64,000 nucleotides of DNA from Lachnospiraceae bacterium (GTDB taxonomy: Bacteria; Bacillota; Clostridia; Lachnospirales; Lachnospiraceae), in assembly GCA_017416465.1 (NCBI GenBank), contig JAFQCK010000015.1, positions 94,825-158,824 on the forward strand. Reading direction: 5' to 3'. Position 1 is the stretch's first letter, and each line of letters begins with the position of its first letter. Shown piece by piece: positions 47,025 through 57,014 of this stretch. A program made the translations under genes and the position numbers. Under the pieces are notes generated by a model, which had not been told where the DNA came from, made no database searches, and saw only the letters and a list, made by a program, of their open reading frames with translations.

Positions 47025-47972
47025 ATGAAGAAATTTATTAAGCTATTTAATAAAGTTGGCGGAAAAGAAATATTAAAACAGTATTGCAGGGCACATGTGC
47101 TCTTTTTTTCAGTTATTATTACAATGTTAGTTGGTTTTTCGAAAAAATCACTTGAAATTGTAAGACTCGCAGTAAGTAATAAAATTCTTAATAAACTTAG
47201 AAAAAAATATAAGAAATTTATTACGGATTATATGAAGCAAAGTAAAGAGATTGTGCAAAAAGAAGAAAAAAGACGAGTATGGGTATGTTGGTTCCAGGGA
47301 ATGGAGAGTGCCCCTTTACTTGTTAAAAAATGCTATGAGTCATTACATAAGAATATTACTGACAGAGAGATAGTATTGATTACAAATGATAATTATTCTG
47401 AGTATGTACAATTTCCTGAATATATACAGGAAAAGATTGATAAAGGAATAATACCACCGGCACATAAGTCTGATTTATTACGCTTGGAATTATTATATAG
47501 ATATGGTGGAACATGGATAGATGCTACAGTGTTGTGTACAGGAAAATGTCCTGAATATATGCTTGATTCAGAGTTGTTTTTGTTTCAGGATTTGAAACCG
47601 GGATTAGATGGACATTGTACAAGTATTTCTAATTGGTTTATGACAGCAAAGGCGGGGAATAAGTTAATAGATTTAACGTTGGCTTTGCTTTATGAGTATT
47701 GGAGAAAAAATAATAAGCTTATTGATTATTTTATTTTCCATTATTTCTTTCAGTTAGTAATAGAAAATTATGCAGAAGAATGGAATAAAGTTGTACCATT
47801 TAGCAATGCGACACCACATATATTATTATTAAGAATGTTTGAAAAATATGATGAAAATATGTGGGATAGTATATGTAATCAAACACCTATCCATAAATTA
47901 TCTTATAAGTTTACAAAAGAAGATGAATTGTTAGAAGACACATATTACAAGAGAATATATGAAAAGGTATAA
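47025..47972 (+). CDS. Capsular polysaccharide glycosyltransferase (GT32-like)
   Basis: 315 aa, GT-A fold. The family hallmark runs RVWVCWFQGMESAPLLVKKC, then IPPAHKSDLLRLELLYRYGGTWIDATVLC with the metal-binding DxD-like WIDAT. This matches the Caps_synth/Gly_transf_sug group that adds sugars to capsule or LPS-type glycans. There is a short basic N-terminal region of about 70 residues with one hydrophobic segment (VLFFSVIITMLVGFS), which suggests membrane association. The donor sugar is unknown. GAGG lies about 8 bases before the ATG. A 6-bp hairpin (46985-47001) precedes it but lacks a T-run. Confidence 0.87.
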   Translation: MKKFIKLFNKVGGKEILKQYCRAHVLFFSVIITMLVGFSKKSLEIVRLAVSNKILNKLRKKYKKFITDYMKQSKEIVQKEEKRRVWVCWFQGMESAPLLVKKCYESLHKNITDREIVLITNDNYSEYVQFPEYIQEKIDKGIIPPAHKSDLLRLELLYRYGGTWIDATVLCTGKCPEYMLDSELFLFQDLKPGLDGHCTSISNWFMTAKAGNKLIDLTLALLYEYWRKNNKLIDYFIFHYFFQLVIENYAEEWNKVVPFSNATPHILLLRMFEKYDENMWDSICNQTPIHKLSYKFTKEDELLEDTYYKRIYEKV

Positions 47973-47993
47973 AAGTAGAAGAGAGAGTTTGAA

Positions 47994-48674
47994 ATGGTAA
48001 TTGAATTTTATGGTATGCCGGGAAGTGGAAAAACAACATTTGCAAATGATTTTGCTAAAAAAAAATACGGAGATGTATCGTTGATAAATATTACCGATAA
48101 GAGTAGAACTTCCTTCTGGTATAAAGTATATTTTAAAATTTTAAGAACATTGGTGAAAAAGAATAAAGAGTATTTAAAATACAGGGATGAATTAATTGAT
48201 ATTGTAAGAGAATATAGGAGTATTTCTGCTAAGTATAATGAAAATAATGTTTTCATAGATGATTATGTTATGGAAATGGCATATGATATATGGACGTATA
48301 AGAAATTGTATGAAAAAAAGAAGATATATATATTTGATGAGGGCATTGTTCAGCAGATTATTAATATGTGCGTTAATTATGATGTGGATATAAAAACGGT
48401 AGAAAAATTAGTTGACTATATAAAAAAGGGTAAAGAGTACAGATGTTATTATACTAATTCGATAGAAAGTACCATTAATTCTATAGAGCAAAGAAACAGA
48501 CATGTATGTTTTATAGATGAGTTAAAGGGTAAAGAATTAGAAGATTATCTTAATAAATATAATCAAAGCTGTAGTACTCTTTTGGGGCTTACAGATAGTA
48601 TTAAAATAAATAGAGAAGATGACTTTGATTATAAATCAGATGTTATATGTAAAGCGATTGGATTGGAGAGATAA
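47994..48674 (+). CDS. P-loop nucleotide kinase-like protein
   Basis: 226 aa. The N-terminus has a Walker A motif, GMPGSGKTT (residues 7-15), in a thymidylate/adenylate kinase-like arrangement. A mid-protein acidic motif IYIFDEGIVQQ resembles Walker B. No signature identifies the substrate. It sits inside the polysaccharide operon with 21 and 2 bp on its two sides, so it is very likely cotranscribed. It may phosphorylate a sugar, polyol or nucleotide used in the polymer. I did not recognise a named family. Confidence 0.7.
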   Translation: MVIEFYGMPGSGKTTFANDFAKKKYGDVSLINITDKSRTSFWYKVYFKILRTLVKKNKEYLKYRDELIDIVREYRSISAKYNENNVFIDDYVMEMAYDIWTYKKLYEKKKIYIFDEGIVQQIINMCVNYDVDIKTVEKLVDYIKKGKEYRCYYTNSIESTINSIEQRNRHVCFIDELKGKELEDYLNKYNQSCSTLLGLTDSIKINREDDFDYKSDVICKAIGLER

Positions 48675-48676
48675 AA

Positions 48677-49555
48677 ATGGTTTGCTTTGTTATTTTACAT
48701 TATATGGCTGTAGATGAAACTAAATTATGTGTAAATTCTATATTGAATAATGTGAATGGTGAAAAGAAAATTATAGTAGTTGATAATGCGTCACCTAACA
48801 AAACATTTAATGATTTACAAAAGGAGTACAAAGATACATCTGATGTTGTAGTTATAGAAAGTAAGGAAAATCTTGGCTTTGCAAAAGGTAATAATTTAGG
48901 CTATAAGTATGCAGTGGAATATTTTAATCCTGAATTTATTGTTGTTATGAATAATGACATGGAGATTAAACAACAGGATTTTATAGAAGAGATAGATAAG
49001 AGTTTTAGTGAATACAACTACTATATTATGGGACCGGATATTTATTCAACAAAGAAAAAATATCATCAGAATCCTCAGACGAGGAAAGTACCTAATAAAG
49101 AAGAACTCAAAAAGTTATATCGTAAATTTTGGATTAAGGATAAACTTAGATTTGTAATTGCATTAAAATGGAAATTAAATGAGTTACGTGGAAAAACAGA
49201 AGAAGATGATGATAGAAGTAATGTTGAATATGTTGAGGAAGTAAGGGTTAATCCGTTACTTCATGGCTCATGTTATGTGTTTTCTAAATTGTTTATTGAA
49301 AAATATAAAGATAAATGTTTCTATGATAAAACATTTATGTATATGGAAGCCGAAATATTATATTATCAGGCATTAAGAAATAACGAAAAAATGATTTATT
49401 ATCCTAACTTAAAGATAGAACATCACGAAGATGTTTCGACAGATGCAACGTTTAAAAAGCAATATAAAAAATCTATATTTTCAGTAAAATGTTTGTTACA
49501 GTCGTATAAAGCTTTTTTGGAACTTATAGAACTGAATGAGCATAATGAAAAATAA
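48677..49555 (+). CDS. Family 2 glycosyltransferase
   Basis: 292 aa, GT-A. It begins with VCFVILHYMAVDETKLCVNSIL and has VVDNASPN, NLGFAKGNNLGYKYA and metal-binding VVMNNDME, which is the WcaE/rhamnosyltransferase-like GT2 form. A later PLLHGSCYVFSKLF and acidic MYMEAEILYYQALR complete the acceptor side. There is no transmembrane helix. It should add a sugar to the repeat unit; the specific sugar is not predictable. It starts 2 bp after the P-loop gene. Confidence 0.87.
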   Translation: MVCFVILHYMAVDETKLCVNSILNNVNGEKKIIVVDNASPNKTFNDLQKEYKDTSDVVVIESKENLGFAKGNNLGYKYAVEYFNPEFIVVMNNDMEIKQQDFIEEIDKSFSEYNYYIMGPDIYSTKKKYHQNPQTRKVPNKEELKKLYRKFWIKDKLRFVIALKWKLNELRGKTEEDDDRSNVEYVEEVRVNPLLHGSCYVFSKLFIEKYKDKCFYDKTFMYMEAEILYYQALRNNEKMIYYPNLKIEHHEDVSTDATFKKQYKKSIFSVKCLLQSYKAFLELIELNEHNEK

Positions 49556-49576
49556 TAAAGTTAAAGGAGCCTACCT

Positions 49577-51601
49577 ATGGATTTACAAAATAACGATGTA
49601 GTGATATCAGTAGTAATACCGGCTTATAATAGAGCGAATATTATAAAAGAATGTTTAGATAGTGTTGTAGCACAGACATATAAAAATATTGAAGTTATAG
49701 TAGTTGATGACTGTTCAAAGGACAACACAGCCGATATAGTTGATGCATATGATGATGCCAGAGTGAGAAAGTGTATCAGACTTGATAAGAATAGTGGTGC
49801 ATGTAAGGCAAGAAATGTGGGAGCAGATGCTGCTATAGGAAAGTATATTGCTTTTCAAGATAGTGATGATATATGGTTTCCGGAAAAACTTGAAAAACAA
49901 CTTAAATATTTAGAAGAAGGAAATTTTGATTTTGTTTTTTGTGGAATGAAACGTATTGGTCAGAACACAGAATCGTATTATCCATATTTAGGGTTTGATG
50001 AAAATGCTGATGCACAGACACAGATATTAATGGAAAATAGATGTTCTACACAGTGCATGTTAATGACAAAGGAGCTATTTGAAAAGGTTAGATTTGATGA
50101 GTCGTTTAGAAGATATCAAGATTGGGATTTTAGTATAAGAGCATCAGCAATTGGAAAAATGGGTTATTTATCAGAACCATTGCTTTCTTCAGAAGTTCAG
50201 AGTAATAGTATTTCGAGTAATGTTTCAAGATTTGATAGTTTGAAAGTAATATATAATAAATATGAAAATATTATTAGCCAGAATGATATGTTAAAAGCTA
50301 ATTTTTATAGAAAATTAGGTGGGGAATTATGGAAAGTAGGAGATAGGGAAGGGGCCAGACATTATTATTTAAAATCATTAAAATGGGAATTACATTTCAA
50401 GAGTTTGGCAAAATGTATGATTTCTTTTGTAATTCCAGGTAAAAAAATAAATGTGCAAAAAAACAGTTCAAGAATAAAAGTAGGTATTTTAACTTATCAT
50501 AGGGCTAAAAATTATGGAGCTTTTTTGCAATCGTATGGCTTATGTAAAAGATTGAATTTAGAGTGGGACATCGATGCGGAAATTATCGATTTTTATATGA
50601 ATAAAGAAACTGTGCATTACAGAACAACCAGAAATCCTGCGAGATTGATAAAACATTTTAAATCCTATAATTTTAAAAGGAAAATGAACAATGAATTTAA
50701 AAAAGTCTATGATATTGCACCATTTTCAAAAGAAACATGTGAATCTGATAGTATAGAAGAATTCAATAAGTTTGTTGAAGGAAAGTATGATGTTATAATT
50801 GTAGGAAGTGATGAAGTATGGAAGGTGAATTCGTTTAGAGGTTTTCCAAGCCCTTATTGGTTGCCTGAAAAAATGGATTGTAGGAAATTGGCATATGCTA
50901 CATCATCAAGAAACGATATCTCTAAATTGAGTGATGACACATTGGTTCAAATGAAAGATATGTTGAGTGATTTTGATTATATTACAGTTAGAGATAATAA
51001 GACATATGATTTGGTCGATAATATTTTAGATAAGGAAAAAAAAATTGATATTATGCCGGACCCTTCTTTTATATATAATTACCCGGTTTCTAAAGAAAGA
51101 GGAAGAAATGTTTTGAGAAAGAAAGCCGGAATAAATAAGGAAGATAAGGTTGTTGTTGTAATGACAGAAAATAATGAACTTCAAAATGCAATTTCGAAGG
51201 AATTAGGAAATGAGTATAGACTTGTTTCTGTATTCGAGTATTCTAAGAGTATTAAAAATTTGTCAAATATATCTCCTTTTGAATGGATTGATGTTCTTGC
51301 ATGTGCAGATATAGTACTTGCTTCGTATTTTCATGCAGTATGTTTTTCGATTATTCTGGGTAAAAAGTTTTTGGCATTTGGTACAGAGATAAAGAAGGAT
51401 AAACTTATAGGAGTCTTATCCCAGATGAAGTTAGAAGACAGATATGTAAATATTAATACTGAGTTGTATAAGAATGGAGAAATTAAGAGACTTGTTAATG
51501 AGGTTTGTTTAAGTGATTACGATAGAACTGAAGAAATAGATGAGGTAAGAGAGAGTTTTAATGGATTTTTAGAGAAGATTCGTAAGAAAGACGAGAGGTA
51601 A
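49577..51601 (+). CDS. Fusion: GT2 glycosyltransferase and polysaccharide pyruvyl transferase
   Basis: 674 aa. Residues about 1-270 are a GT2 domain (VSVVIPAYNRA-like start; VVDDCSKDN; metal-binding DSDD at 95-98; a WD-type acceptor motif in RYQDWDFSIRASAIG). Residues about 295-674 are a pyruvyltransferase domain (GILTYHRAKNYGAFLQSYGL; VGSDEVWKVN; MPDPSFIYN; ASYFHAVCFSIILGKKF) that would add pyruvate from PEP as a ketal to a sugar. The fusion suggests that one enzyme adds the sugar and its pyruvyl group. No stop or frameshift lies between the halves. TAAAGGAG precedes the ATG. Confidence 0.88.
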   Translation: MDLQNNDVVISVVIPAYNRANIIKECLDSVVAQTYKNIEVIVVDDCSKDNTADIVDAYDDARVRKCIRLDKNSGACKARNVGADAAIGKYIAFQDSDDIWFPEKLEKQLKYLEEGNFDFVFCGMKRIGQNTESYYPYLGFDENADAQTQILMENRCSTQCMLMTKELFEKVRFDESFRRYQDWDFSIRASAIGKMGYLSEPLLSSEVQSNSISSNVSRFDSLKVIYNKYENIISQNDMLKANFYRKLGGELWKVGDREGARHYYLKSLKWELHFKSLAKCMISFVIPGKKINVQKNSSRIKVGILTYHRAKNYGAFLQSYGLCKRLNLEWDIDAEIIDFYMNKETVHYRTTRNPARLIKHFKSYNFKRKMNNEFKKVYDIAPFSKETCESDSIEEFNKFVEGKYDVIIVGSDEVWKVNSFRGFPSPYWLPEKMDCRKLAYATSSRNDISKLSDDTLVQMKDMLSDFDYITVRDNKTYDLVDNILDKEKKIDIMPDPSFIYNYPVSKERGRNVLRKKAGINKEDKVVVVMTENNELQNAISKELGNEYRLVSVFEYSKSIKNLSNISPFEWIDVLACADIVLASYFHAVCFSIILGKKFLAFGTEIKKDKLIGVLSQMKLEDRYVNINTELYKNGEIKRLVNEVCLSDYDRTEEIDEVRESFNGFLEKIRKKDER

Positions 51602-51604
51602 TAT

Positions 51605-52909
51605 ATGAAAGATTTTAAAATAGTTTTTCGTAGTAGCTATGGTGGATTTTTGCATTATTATATTGCGTGGGGATTGATTTTCTTTTCAACTATAGCATCA
51701 CTTTTTAATTTTATACCGGGAACCGTAACAAGAAATTTTATGGTTGGTATATTTATAGTTTTTTTATTTATTTGTAGTATGTTAAAGGGAATAAACAGAA
51801 ATATATTTTTGTGGATAGTTTTAATGATTGGTATAACCTTGATTAATGGGTATTATCTCAAGAATCCTAATATATATACAGTAAATTTTGTGCCATATCT
51901 GACATTTATTTGTGCACTGGTATTATGTTGGGTAGGAGAAATGCGAATTGACTGGGTAGATATTTATCTAAAAGGCGCTCTTATGGCTTATTGTATTTAT
52001 GCGGGTGTAACGGTTATAACAAGATTTTTACCAAGTTTATATATTAATCATATTGCGCCAATATTAGCGGGAAGTAATAGTCAATCATTAGTTGCATTTT
52101 ATAAATCGGGTTGTATGGCAGGATTGACATTGCATTATTCTATAAATGGAATGTTGATAACCGTAGGAGTGTTAATTATTTATTCTAAAATTTTATTATA
52201 TAAAAAAACAAAAAAAGATTATTTAATATTTGGGGTAATGATTTTGGCATTATTGTTTACCGGTAAAAGAGGACATTTAATATTTGCGTTGCTATCTATG
52301 TTAGTTGTATATTTTATAAATAGTGGAAAAAAAATTGGAACCAGATGGTGGAAGATTTTAAGAGCCATAGTGTTAATTATTTTTGCAGGTATTATTATAT
52401 ATAAATATGTACCTGCAGCAAGAGTGGTTTTTGACCGAATTGTAGAAATGTTTGAATCTGATGATATAACTAATAATAGAACCAGATGGTGGAATGTTGC
52501 TATAACATATTTTAAACAAAATATTTTGTTTGGAATTGGTTGGGGGAATTTTGCCGGGTTATGTGCAAGAGTGGAAGGATATTATGCACATTGTCATAAT
52601 GTATATCTCCAGCTATTATGTGAAACCGGAATAGTTGGATTTACTATATATATTTCATGGATGGTAAAATGTTTGTATTGTGCATTTAAAAATTTTATTT
52701 ATGCAAGAGATATAAAGATGCAGGATGAAAAAGATTATTATTTTATGGGATTTTCATTAGGATATCAGATTTTCTTTTTATTATATTGTTTTACAGGAAA
52801 TCCTCTGTATGATGAAGAGATGTTTATACCTTATTTTATCTCATGCGCGATAAGTTTATATTATAGAAAAAGAATATTACGTGGAGATATTAAAGCGATT
52901 CAAGAATAA
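51605..52909 (+). CDS. O-antigen ligase/Wzy-type polymerase
   Basis: 434 aa with about 11-12 transmembrane helices. It has the Wzy_C/WaaL pattern in the large extracellular loop (NRTRWWNVAITYFKQNILFGIGWGNF, then GYYAHCHNVYLQLLCETGI with the conserved HN). It would polymerise repeat units or ligate them outside the membrane. It begins 3 bp after the preceding stop and is followed by the flippase gene, the classic Wzy/Wzx pair. Polymerase and ligase roles cannot be distinguished by sequence. Confidence 0.85.
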   Translation: MKDFKIVFRSSYGGFLHYYIAWGLIFFSTIASLFNFIPGTVTRNFMVGIFIVFLFICSMLKGINRNIFLWIVLMIGITLINGYYLKNPNIYTVNFVPYLTFICALVLCWVGEMRIDWVDIYLKGALMAYCIYAGVTVITRFLPSLYINHIAPILAGSNSQSLVAFYKSGCMAGLTLHYSINGMLITVGVLIIYSKILLYKKTKKDYLIFGVMILALLFTGKRGHLIFALLSMLVVYFINSGKKIGTRWWKILRAIVLIIFAGIIIYKYVPAARVVFDRIVEMFESDDITNNRTRWWNVAITYFKQNILFGIGWGNFAGLCARVEGYYAHCHNVYLQLLCETGIVGFTIYISWMVKCLYCAFKNFIYARDIKMQDEKDYYFMGFSLGYQIFFLLYCFTGNPLYDEEMFIPYFISCAISLYYRKRILRGDIKAIQE

Positions 52910-52939
52910 TTTGTTAATAATAAAAGGCTGGATAGAAAG

Positions 52940-54343
52940 ATGAGTAGAGAAAAAGAATTTGCAAAGAATACCGTGGTGTTAGCGATTGGAAGATATTTAC
53001 CAAAGCTTTTTGCATTAATTACAATACCAATAGTGACGGCAACTTTAACTAAAGATGAATATGGAACATATGACCTTATATGTACTTTGGTTTCGTTGTT
53101 ATTACCTATTATTACACTTCAGATTCAGTCGGCTGCATTTAGGTTTTTAATAGATTGCAGAGGTGATAAGAAAGAATCAGGAAAGATTATTTCTAATATA
53201 TTCTTTTTTACATTGATTACGACTTTGATAACTATTGTAATATTTTTCTTTATATACAATAAGGTTTCAATTATTACTAGAGTGTTGATATGTATGTATT
53301 TTTGTACAGATATATTGTATCTTTTGTTAGGGCAGGTAGCCAGAGGATTAGGGAATAACTCTATATATTCAGTTAGTGCATTTGTTGTATCATTAACAAA
53401 TGCTTCGTTAGTAGTATTGACATTAAAGGTAGCGGATTTGGGTCTTAATGGAATATTGTTTTCATATCTTTTCGGACAATTGATAGCGTGTATATACATT
53501 GCTAAAAAGATTAATGTTTTATCATATATACATATTAAAGATTGCTCGAAAGACATGCTTAAGAAATTGTTATCATATTCATGGCCTATGGTGCCAAATA
53601 ATTTATCAAATTGGGTGCTTAAAATTTCGGATAGAATAATAATCACCTCAGTATGTGGTGTTGAAGCTAATGCGGTGTATGCAGTGGCTAATAAGATTCC
53701 GTATCTTCTTTCAGATGCACAAAGTGTAATGGTTATGGGATGGCAGGAGAATGCATCTATTGCAGCAAAGGATAAGGATTCAAGTGAATATTATTCGGAA
53801 ATGTTCAGAACTATGTTTAAAATGGTGATAAGTGTGACGGGAGCACTAGTGGCTGCTACACCTATAATGTTTGAATTGCTGATTAAAGGTGATTATGATG
53901 AAGCGTACTATGAGATGCCAATTCTCACAATAGGAATGTTCTTTTATTGTATGAGTGCATTTTTGGGAGGAATATATGTTGCCTATAAAAATACAAAAAA
54001 AGTTGCTTTGACTACTGTGATGGCTGCTGCGATTAATGTAGTGGTTAATTTGTTGTTAGTTAAACGCATTGGAATCAGAGCAGGGTCTGTTTCTACGTTA
54101 GTAGCTTATCTGGTTTTGTTTGGATATAGAATGTTTGATGTGAATAAGATAAAGAAGATTAAATATAATTATATTGAAATAATTGGTCTTACAATTATTT
54201 TGCTTGGAATGAACTATCTTACATTTCAGAGAAATCTGTATTTGGATATAATTAATGTTGTAATAGCTGTTATTTTAATGTTTACATGTAACAGAGCATT
54301 AATTAGCAAGATATGTAAACGAATATTTTGTAAATCAAAATAA
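52940..54343 (+). CDS. Polysaccharide flippase (Wzx/MATE-type)
   Basis: 467 aa with about 12-14 transmembrane helices. It has the Wzx N-terminus KEFAKNTVVLAIGRYLPKLFALITIPIVTATLTKDEYGTYDL (shown in two parts: KEFAKNTVVLAIGRY and LFALITIPIVTATLTKDEYG) and a mid-region YSWPMVPNNLSNWVLKISDR. It should flip undecaprenyl-linked repeat units to the outer face. Its neighbours Wzy and LicD support this. No initiating phosphoglycosyl transferase is in the window, so the first step is encoded elsewhere. Confidence 0.87.
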   Translation: MSREKEFAKNTVVLAIGRYLPKLFALITIPIVTATLTKDEYGTYDLICTLVSLLLPIITLQIQSAAFRFLIDCRGDKKESGKIISNIFFFTLITTLITIVIFFFIYNKVSIITRVLICMYFCTDILYLLLGQVARGLGNNSIYSVSAFVVSLTNASLVVLTLKVADLGLNGILFSYLFGQLIACIYIAKKINVLSYIHIKDCSKDMLKKLLSYSWPMVPNNLSNWVLKISDRIIITSVCGVEANAVYAVANKIPYLLSDAQSVMVMGWQENASIAAKDKDSSEYYSEMFRTMFKMVISVTGALVAATPIMFELLIKGDYDEAYYEMPILTIGMFFYCMSAFLGGIYVAYKNTKKVALTTVMAAAINVVVNLLLVKRIGIRAGSVSTLVAYLVLFGYRMFDVNKIKKIKYNYIEIIGLTIILLGMNYLTFQRNLYLDIINVVIAVILMFTCNRALISKICKRIFCKSK

Positions 54344-54355
54344 GGAGAAATTTTT

Positions 54356-55177
54356 ATGGTAGAAATAAAAATGAGCGAGACACAAGAAGTGTCGCTTGAG
54401 ATTTTAAAGGCAATTACTGATATTTGTGAAGAACAAAATTTGAGATATTCTTTGGTGTATGGAACATTAATTGGTGCGATTCGCCATAAGGATTATATTC
54501 CTTGGGATGATGATGTAGATATTATGATGCCACGTCCGGATTATGATAAATTGTTGCTTTATTTAAAAGACCATATAAAAGAATATCCGAATCTTAAAGT
54601 GTTTAATCGTGAGGAGTGTCCTGAATATCCTTACATGATTACTCGTATTAGTGATGACAGATATGTTATAAAAATGGAAAACGAAAAACCATATGGAATG
54701 GGAGTGTTTATAGACATTTATCCATATGATGGTTTAGGCAAGACTAAAGAAGAAGCAATTAAGTTTGGAATGAAGGGTGATAGAATTTCGTCTTTATGTT
54801 ATCAGGCAACAAGGGAACATTTTGCTATTGAAACTACTACGTCGGTGTTTAGAAAGATAATAAAATATCCTGTATATTTGTTCGCAAAGATGATAGGAAA
54901 AGATTATTTTCAAAATAAGCTTGAGAAATTAGCAAGAGTTAAAGATTATGATGATAGTGAATATGTTGGTTGTGTAATATGGCTTTCTTGGGGAGCAAAA
55001 GATATTTTTCCGAGAAAATGGTTTGACGAAACGATTAAAGTTCCTTTTGGGAAATATGAGTTTAGAGTTCCAAAGTATTATGATAAAGTGTTGAGACATG
55101 AATATGGAGATTATATGCAATTGCCACCTGAAAAGGATAGAATAGGACATCATTATTTTAAAGTTTATAAAAAATAG
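54356..55177 (+). CDS. licD: LicD-family phosphocholine transferase
   Basis: 273 aa. It has the LicD pattern: SLVYGTLIGAIRHKDYIPWDDDVDIMM (seen as SLVYGTLIGAIRH and IPWDDDVDIMMPR, with the metal-binding DDDVD at residues 51-55), VFIDIYPYDGL and GAKDIFPRKWFDE-type acceptor elements. LicD enzymes transfer phosphocholine from CDP-choline to a sugar of a surface polymer (teichoic acids in pneumococcus). Some relatives move other phosphodiesters. Cytoplasmic. The neighbours, LicC/LicA-like enzymes and a BCCT transporter, support choline. AAGGAG precedes the ATG. Confidence 0.88.
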   Translation: MVEIKMSETQEVSLEILKAITDICEEQNLRYSLVYGTLIGAIRHKDYIPWDDDVDIMMPRPDYDKLLLYLKDHIKEYPNLKVFNREECPEYPYMITRISDDRYVIKMENEKPYGMGVFIDIYPYDGLGKTKEEAIKFGMKGDRISSLCYQATREHFAIETTTSVFRKIIKYPVYLFAKMIGKDYFQNKLEKLARVKDYDDSEYVGCVIWLSWGAKDIFPRKWFDETIKVPFGKYEFRVPKYYDKVLRHEYGDYMQLPPEKDRIGHHYFKVYKK

Positions 55178-55244
55178 TAGACAAAGAAATAATGGTGTGA
55201 TATATTATGTCTAAATGTTCACGAAAGTTCAAAAGGAGAAGAAG

Positions 55245-57014
55245 ATGAACAAACAAAGTTTTGATGTACTAAAAATTATTGTAGAAGCCGGCTATTCTAA
55301 TCAAAGAATAATAGCAGAGGAAACCGGTTATTCTTTAGGAGTAGTTAATAAAGCTATAAAAGAATTGTCGGAAAACGAGTATTTGGATTCAGATATGTGC
55401 ATAACGAATAAGGCTAAGACTTGTATTAAAAATTGTAAACCTAACAATGCAATTATTCTTGCGGCAGGATTTGGAATGAGAATGGTTCCGATTAATATGG
55501 AAACTCCAAAAGGATTATTAGAGGTTAGGGGGGAAGTATTAATAGAAAGAACTATCAGACAGCTTCATGAAGCTGGGATTGAAGATATATCTATTGTTGT
55601 TGGGTTTATGAAAGAACGCTATGAGTATCTGGTAGATGAATATAATGTTAAGCTAATTGTAAATACTGAATATTCAACAAAGAATAATTTATATTCTGTT
55701 AATTTGATTAAGGATAAAATTAATAATTCTTACATAATCCCTTGTGATATTTGGTGTAAGAATAATCCTTATAGTAAGTATGAGCCTTATTCATGGTATA
55801 TGGTAAGTGATGAGGTAACGGAGTTTTCAGATGTAAGAGTTAATAGAAAGTTTGAACTTGTATCGGTTGATGATGATGAAAAAGGAAATGCGATGTTAGG
55901 GATTAGTTACATAACAAGTAGTGACTCGGATACATTAAGAGAAAGAATAACCGATATGTGTAAAAATGATAAGAATATAAATAAATTTTGGGAAGAAGCT
56001 TTATATAAAAACGGAAGCATGATTGTGTCTGCAAAGGTTGTTAACAGCTTGGATGCAGTTGAAATTAATACATATGAGCAGCTTAGGGAATTAGATAGTG
56101 ATTCTAATCATTTAAAGACAGAAGCAATTAGTATTATTAAAGATGTTTTGAATGTGGATTATGAAGATATTAAAAACATTAGTGTTCTAAAAAAAGGTAT
56201 GACTAATCGTTCATTTTTCTTTGAATGTCTAGGTAAAAAATATATAATGAGAATTCCGGGAGAAGGAACAGAACAGTTAATTAACAGAAAAGAAGAAGCT
56301 GATGTATATAAAACCATAAAAGGTAGGGGGATATGTGATAATATTTTGTATATTAATCCTGAAACAGGGTATAAGATAACAGAATATATTGAGGGAGCAA
56401 GAGTGTGTGACCAGTTAAATCCTAAAGATGTAAAAAAGTGTATGAAAAAATTAAAAGATTTTCATGACTTGAATTTAAAAGTTGGACATAGGGTTGATAT
56501 ATTTGGTCTGATAGAATTTTATGAATCTTTATGGAACGGAATACCATCAATTTATAAAGATTATGAAAAAACAAAACAATATGTATTTAGTTTGAAAGAA
56601 TATATTGAAAAAAATAAAAAAGAAGAAATAATTACACATATTGACGCTAATCATGATAATTTTTTGATTTATAATGATGACGAAGGAAACGAAGAAATCA
56701 GATTGATTGACTGGGAGTATGCAGGAATGCAGGACCCGGACGTTGATATAGCTATGTTTTGTATCTATGCAATGTATGATAGGGAACAGATAGATGAGAC
56801 CATATCTTTGTATTATGTCGACGGTTGTGATGAAACTACAAGAATTAAGATATATTGTTATGTTGCTGCGTGTGGATTGTTATGGAGTAATTGGTGCGAA
56901 TACAAAAGACAGCTGGGAATTGATTTTGGAGAGTATTCTATAAGGCAGTATAGATATGGAAAAGAGTTTTATAAAATTGTTCAGGAAGAACTGACGAAAA
57001 TAGGAGAGAAATAA
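55245..57014 (+). CDS. Fusion: HTH, phosphocholine cytidylyltransferase (LicC-like) and choline kinase (LicA-like)
   Basis: 589 aa from ATG 55245 (AAAAGGAG at 55231-55238). Residues about 1-60 form a winged-helix/MarR-like helix-turn-helix (QRIIAEETGYSLGVVNKAIKEL). About 68-290 is an NTP transferase with AAGFGMRM, ETPKGLLEV and PCDIW. About 300-575 is a choline/ethanolamine kinase fold with catalytic Brenner motif HIDANHDNFLI and LIDWEYAG. It should convert choline to CDP-choline in one polypeptide. The HTH may regulate the gene or only aid oligomerisation. It stops overlapping the next ATG by 1 base (TAATG), so the pair is translationally coupled. Confidence 0.87.
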   Translation: MNKQSFDVLKIIVEAGYSNQRIIAEETGYSLGVVNKAIKELSENEYLDSDMCITNKAKTCIKNCKPNNAIILAAGFGMRMVPINMETPKGLLEVRGEVLIERTIRQLHEAGIEDISIVVGFMKERYEYLVDEYNVKLIVNTEYSTKNNLYSVNLIKDKINNSYIIPCDIWCKNNPYSKYEPYSWYMVSDEVTEFSDVRVNRKFELVSVDDDEKGNAMLGISYITSSDSDTLRERITDMCKNDKNINKFWEEALYKNGSMIVSAKVVNSLDAVEINTYEQLRELDSDSNHLKTEAISIIKDVLNVDYEDIKNISVLKKGMTNRSFFFECLGKKYIMRIPGEGTEQLINRKEEADVYKTIKGRGICDNILYINPETGYKITEYIEGARVCDQLNPKDVKKCMKKLKDFHDLNLKVGHRVDIFGLIEFYESLWNGIPSIYKDYEKTKQYVFSLKEYIEKNKKEEIITHIDANHDNFLIYNDDEGNEEIRLIDWEYAGMQDPDVDIAMFCIYAMYDREQIDETISLYYVDGCDETTRIKIYCYVAACGLLWSNWCEYKRQLGIDFGEYSIRQYRYGKEFYKIVQEELTKIGEK

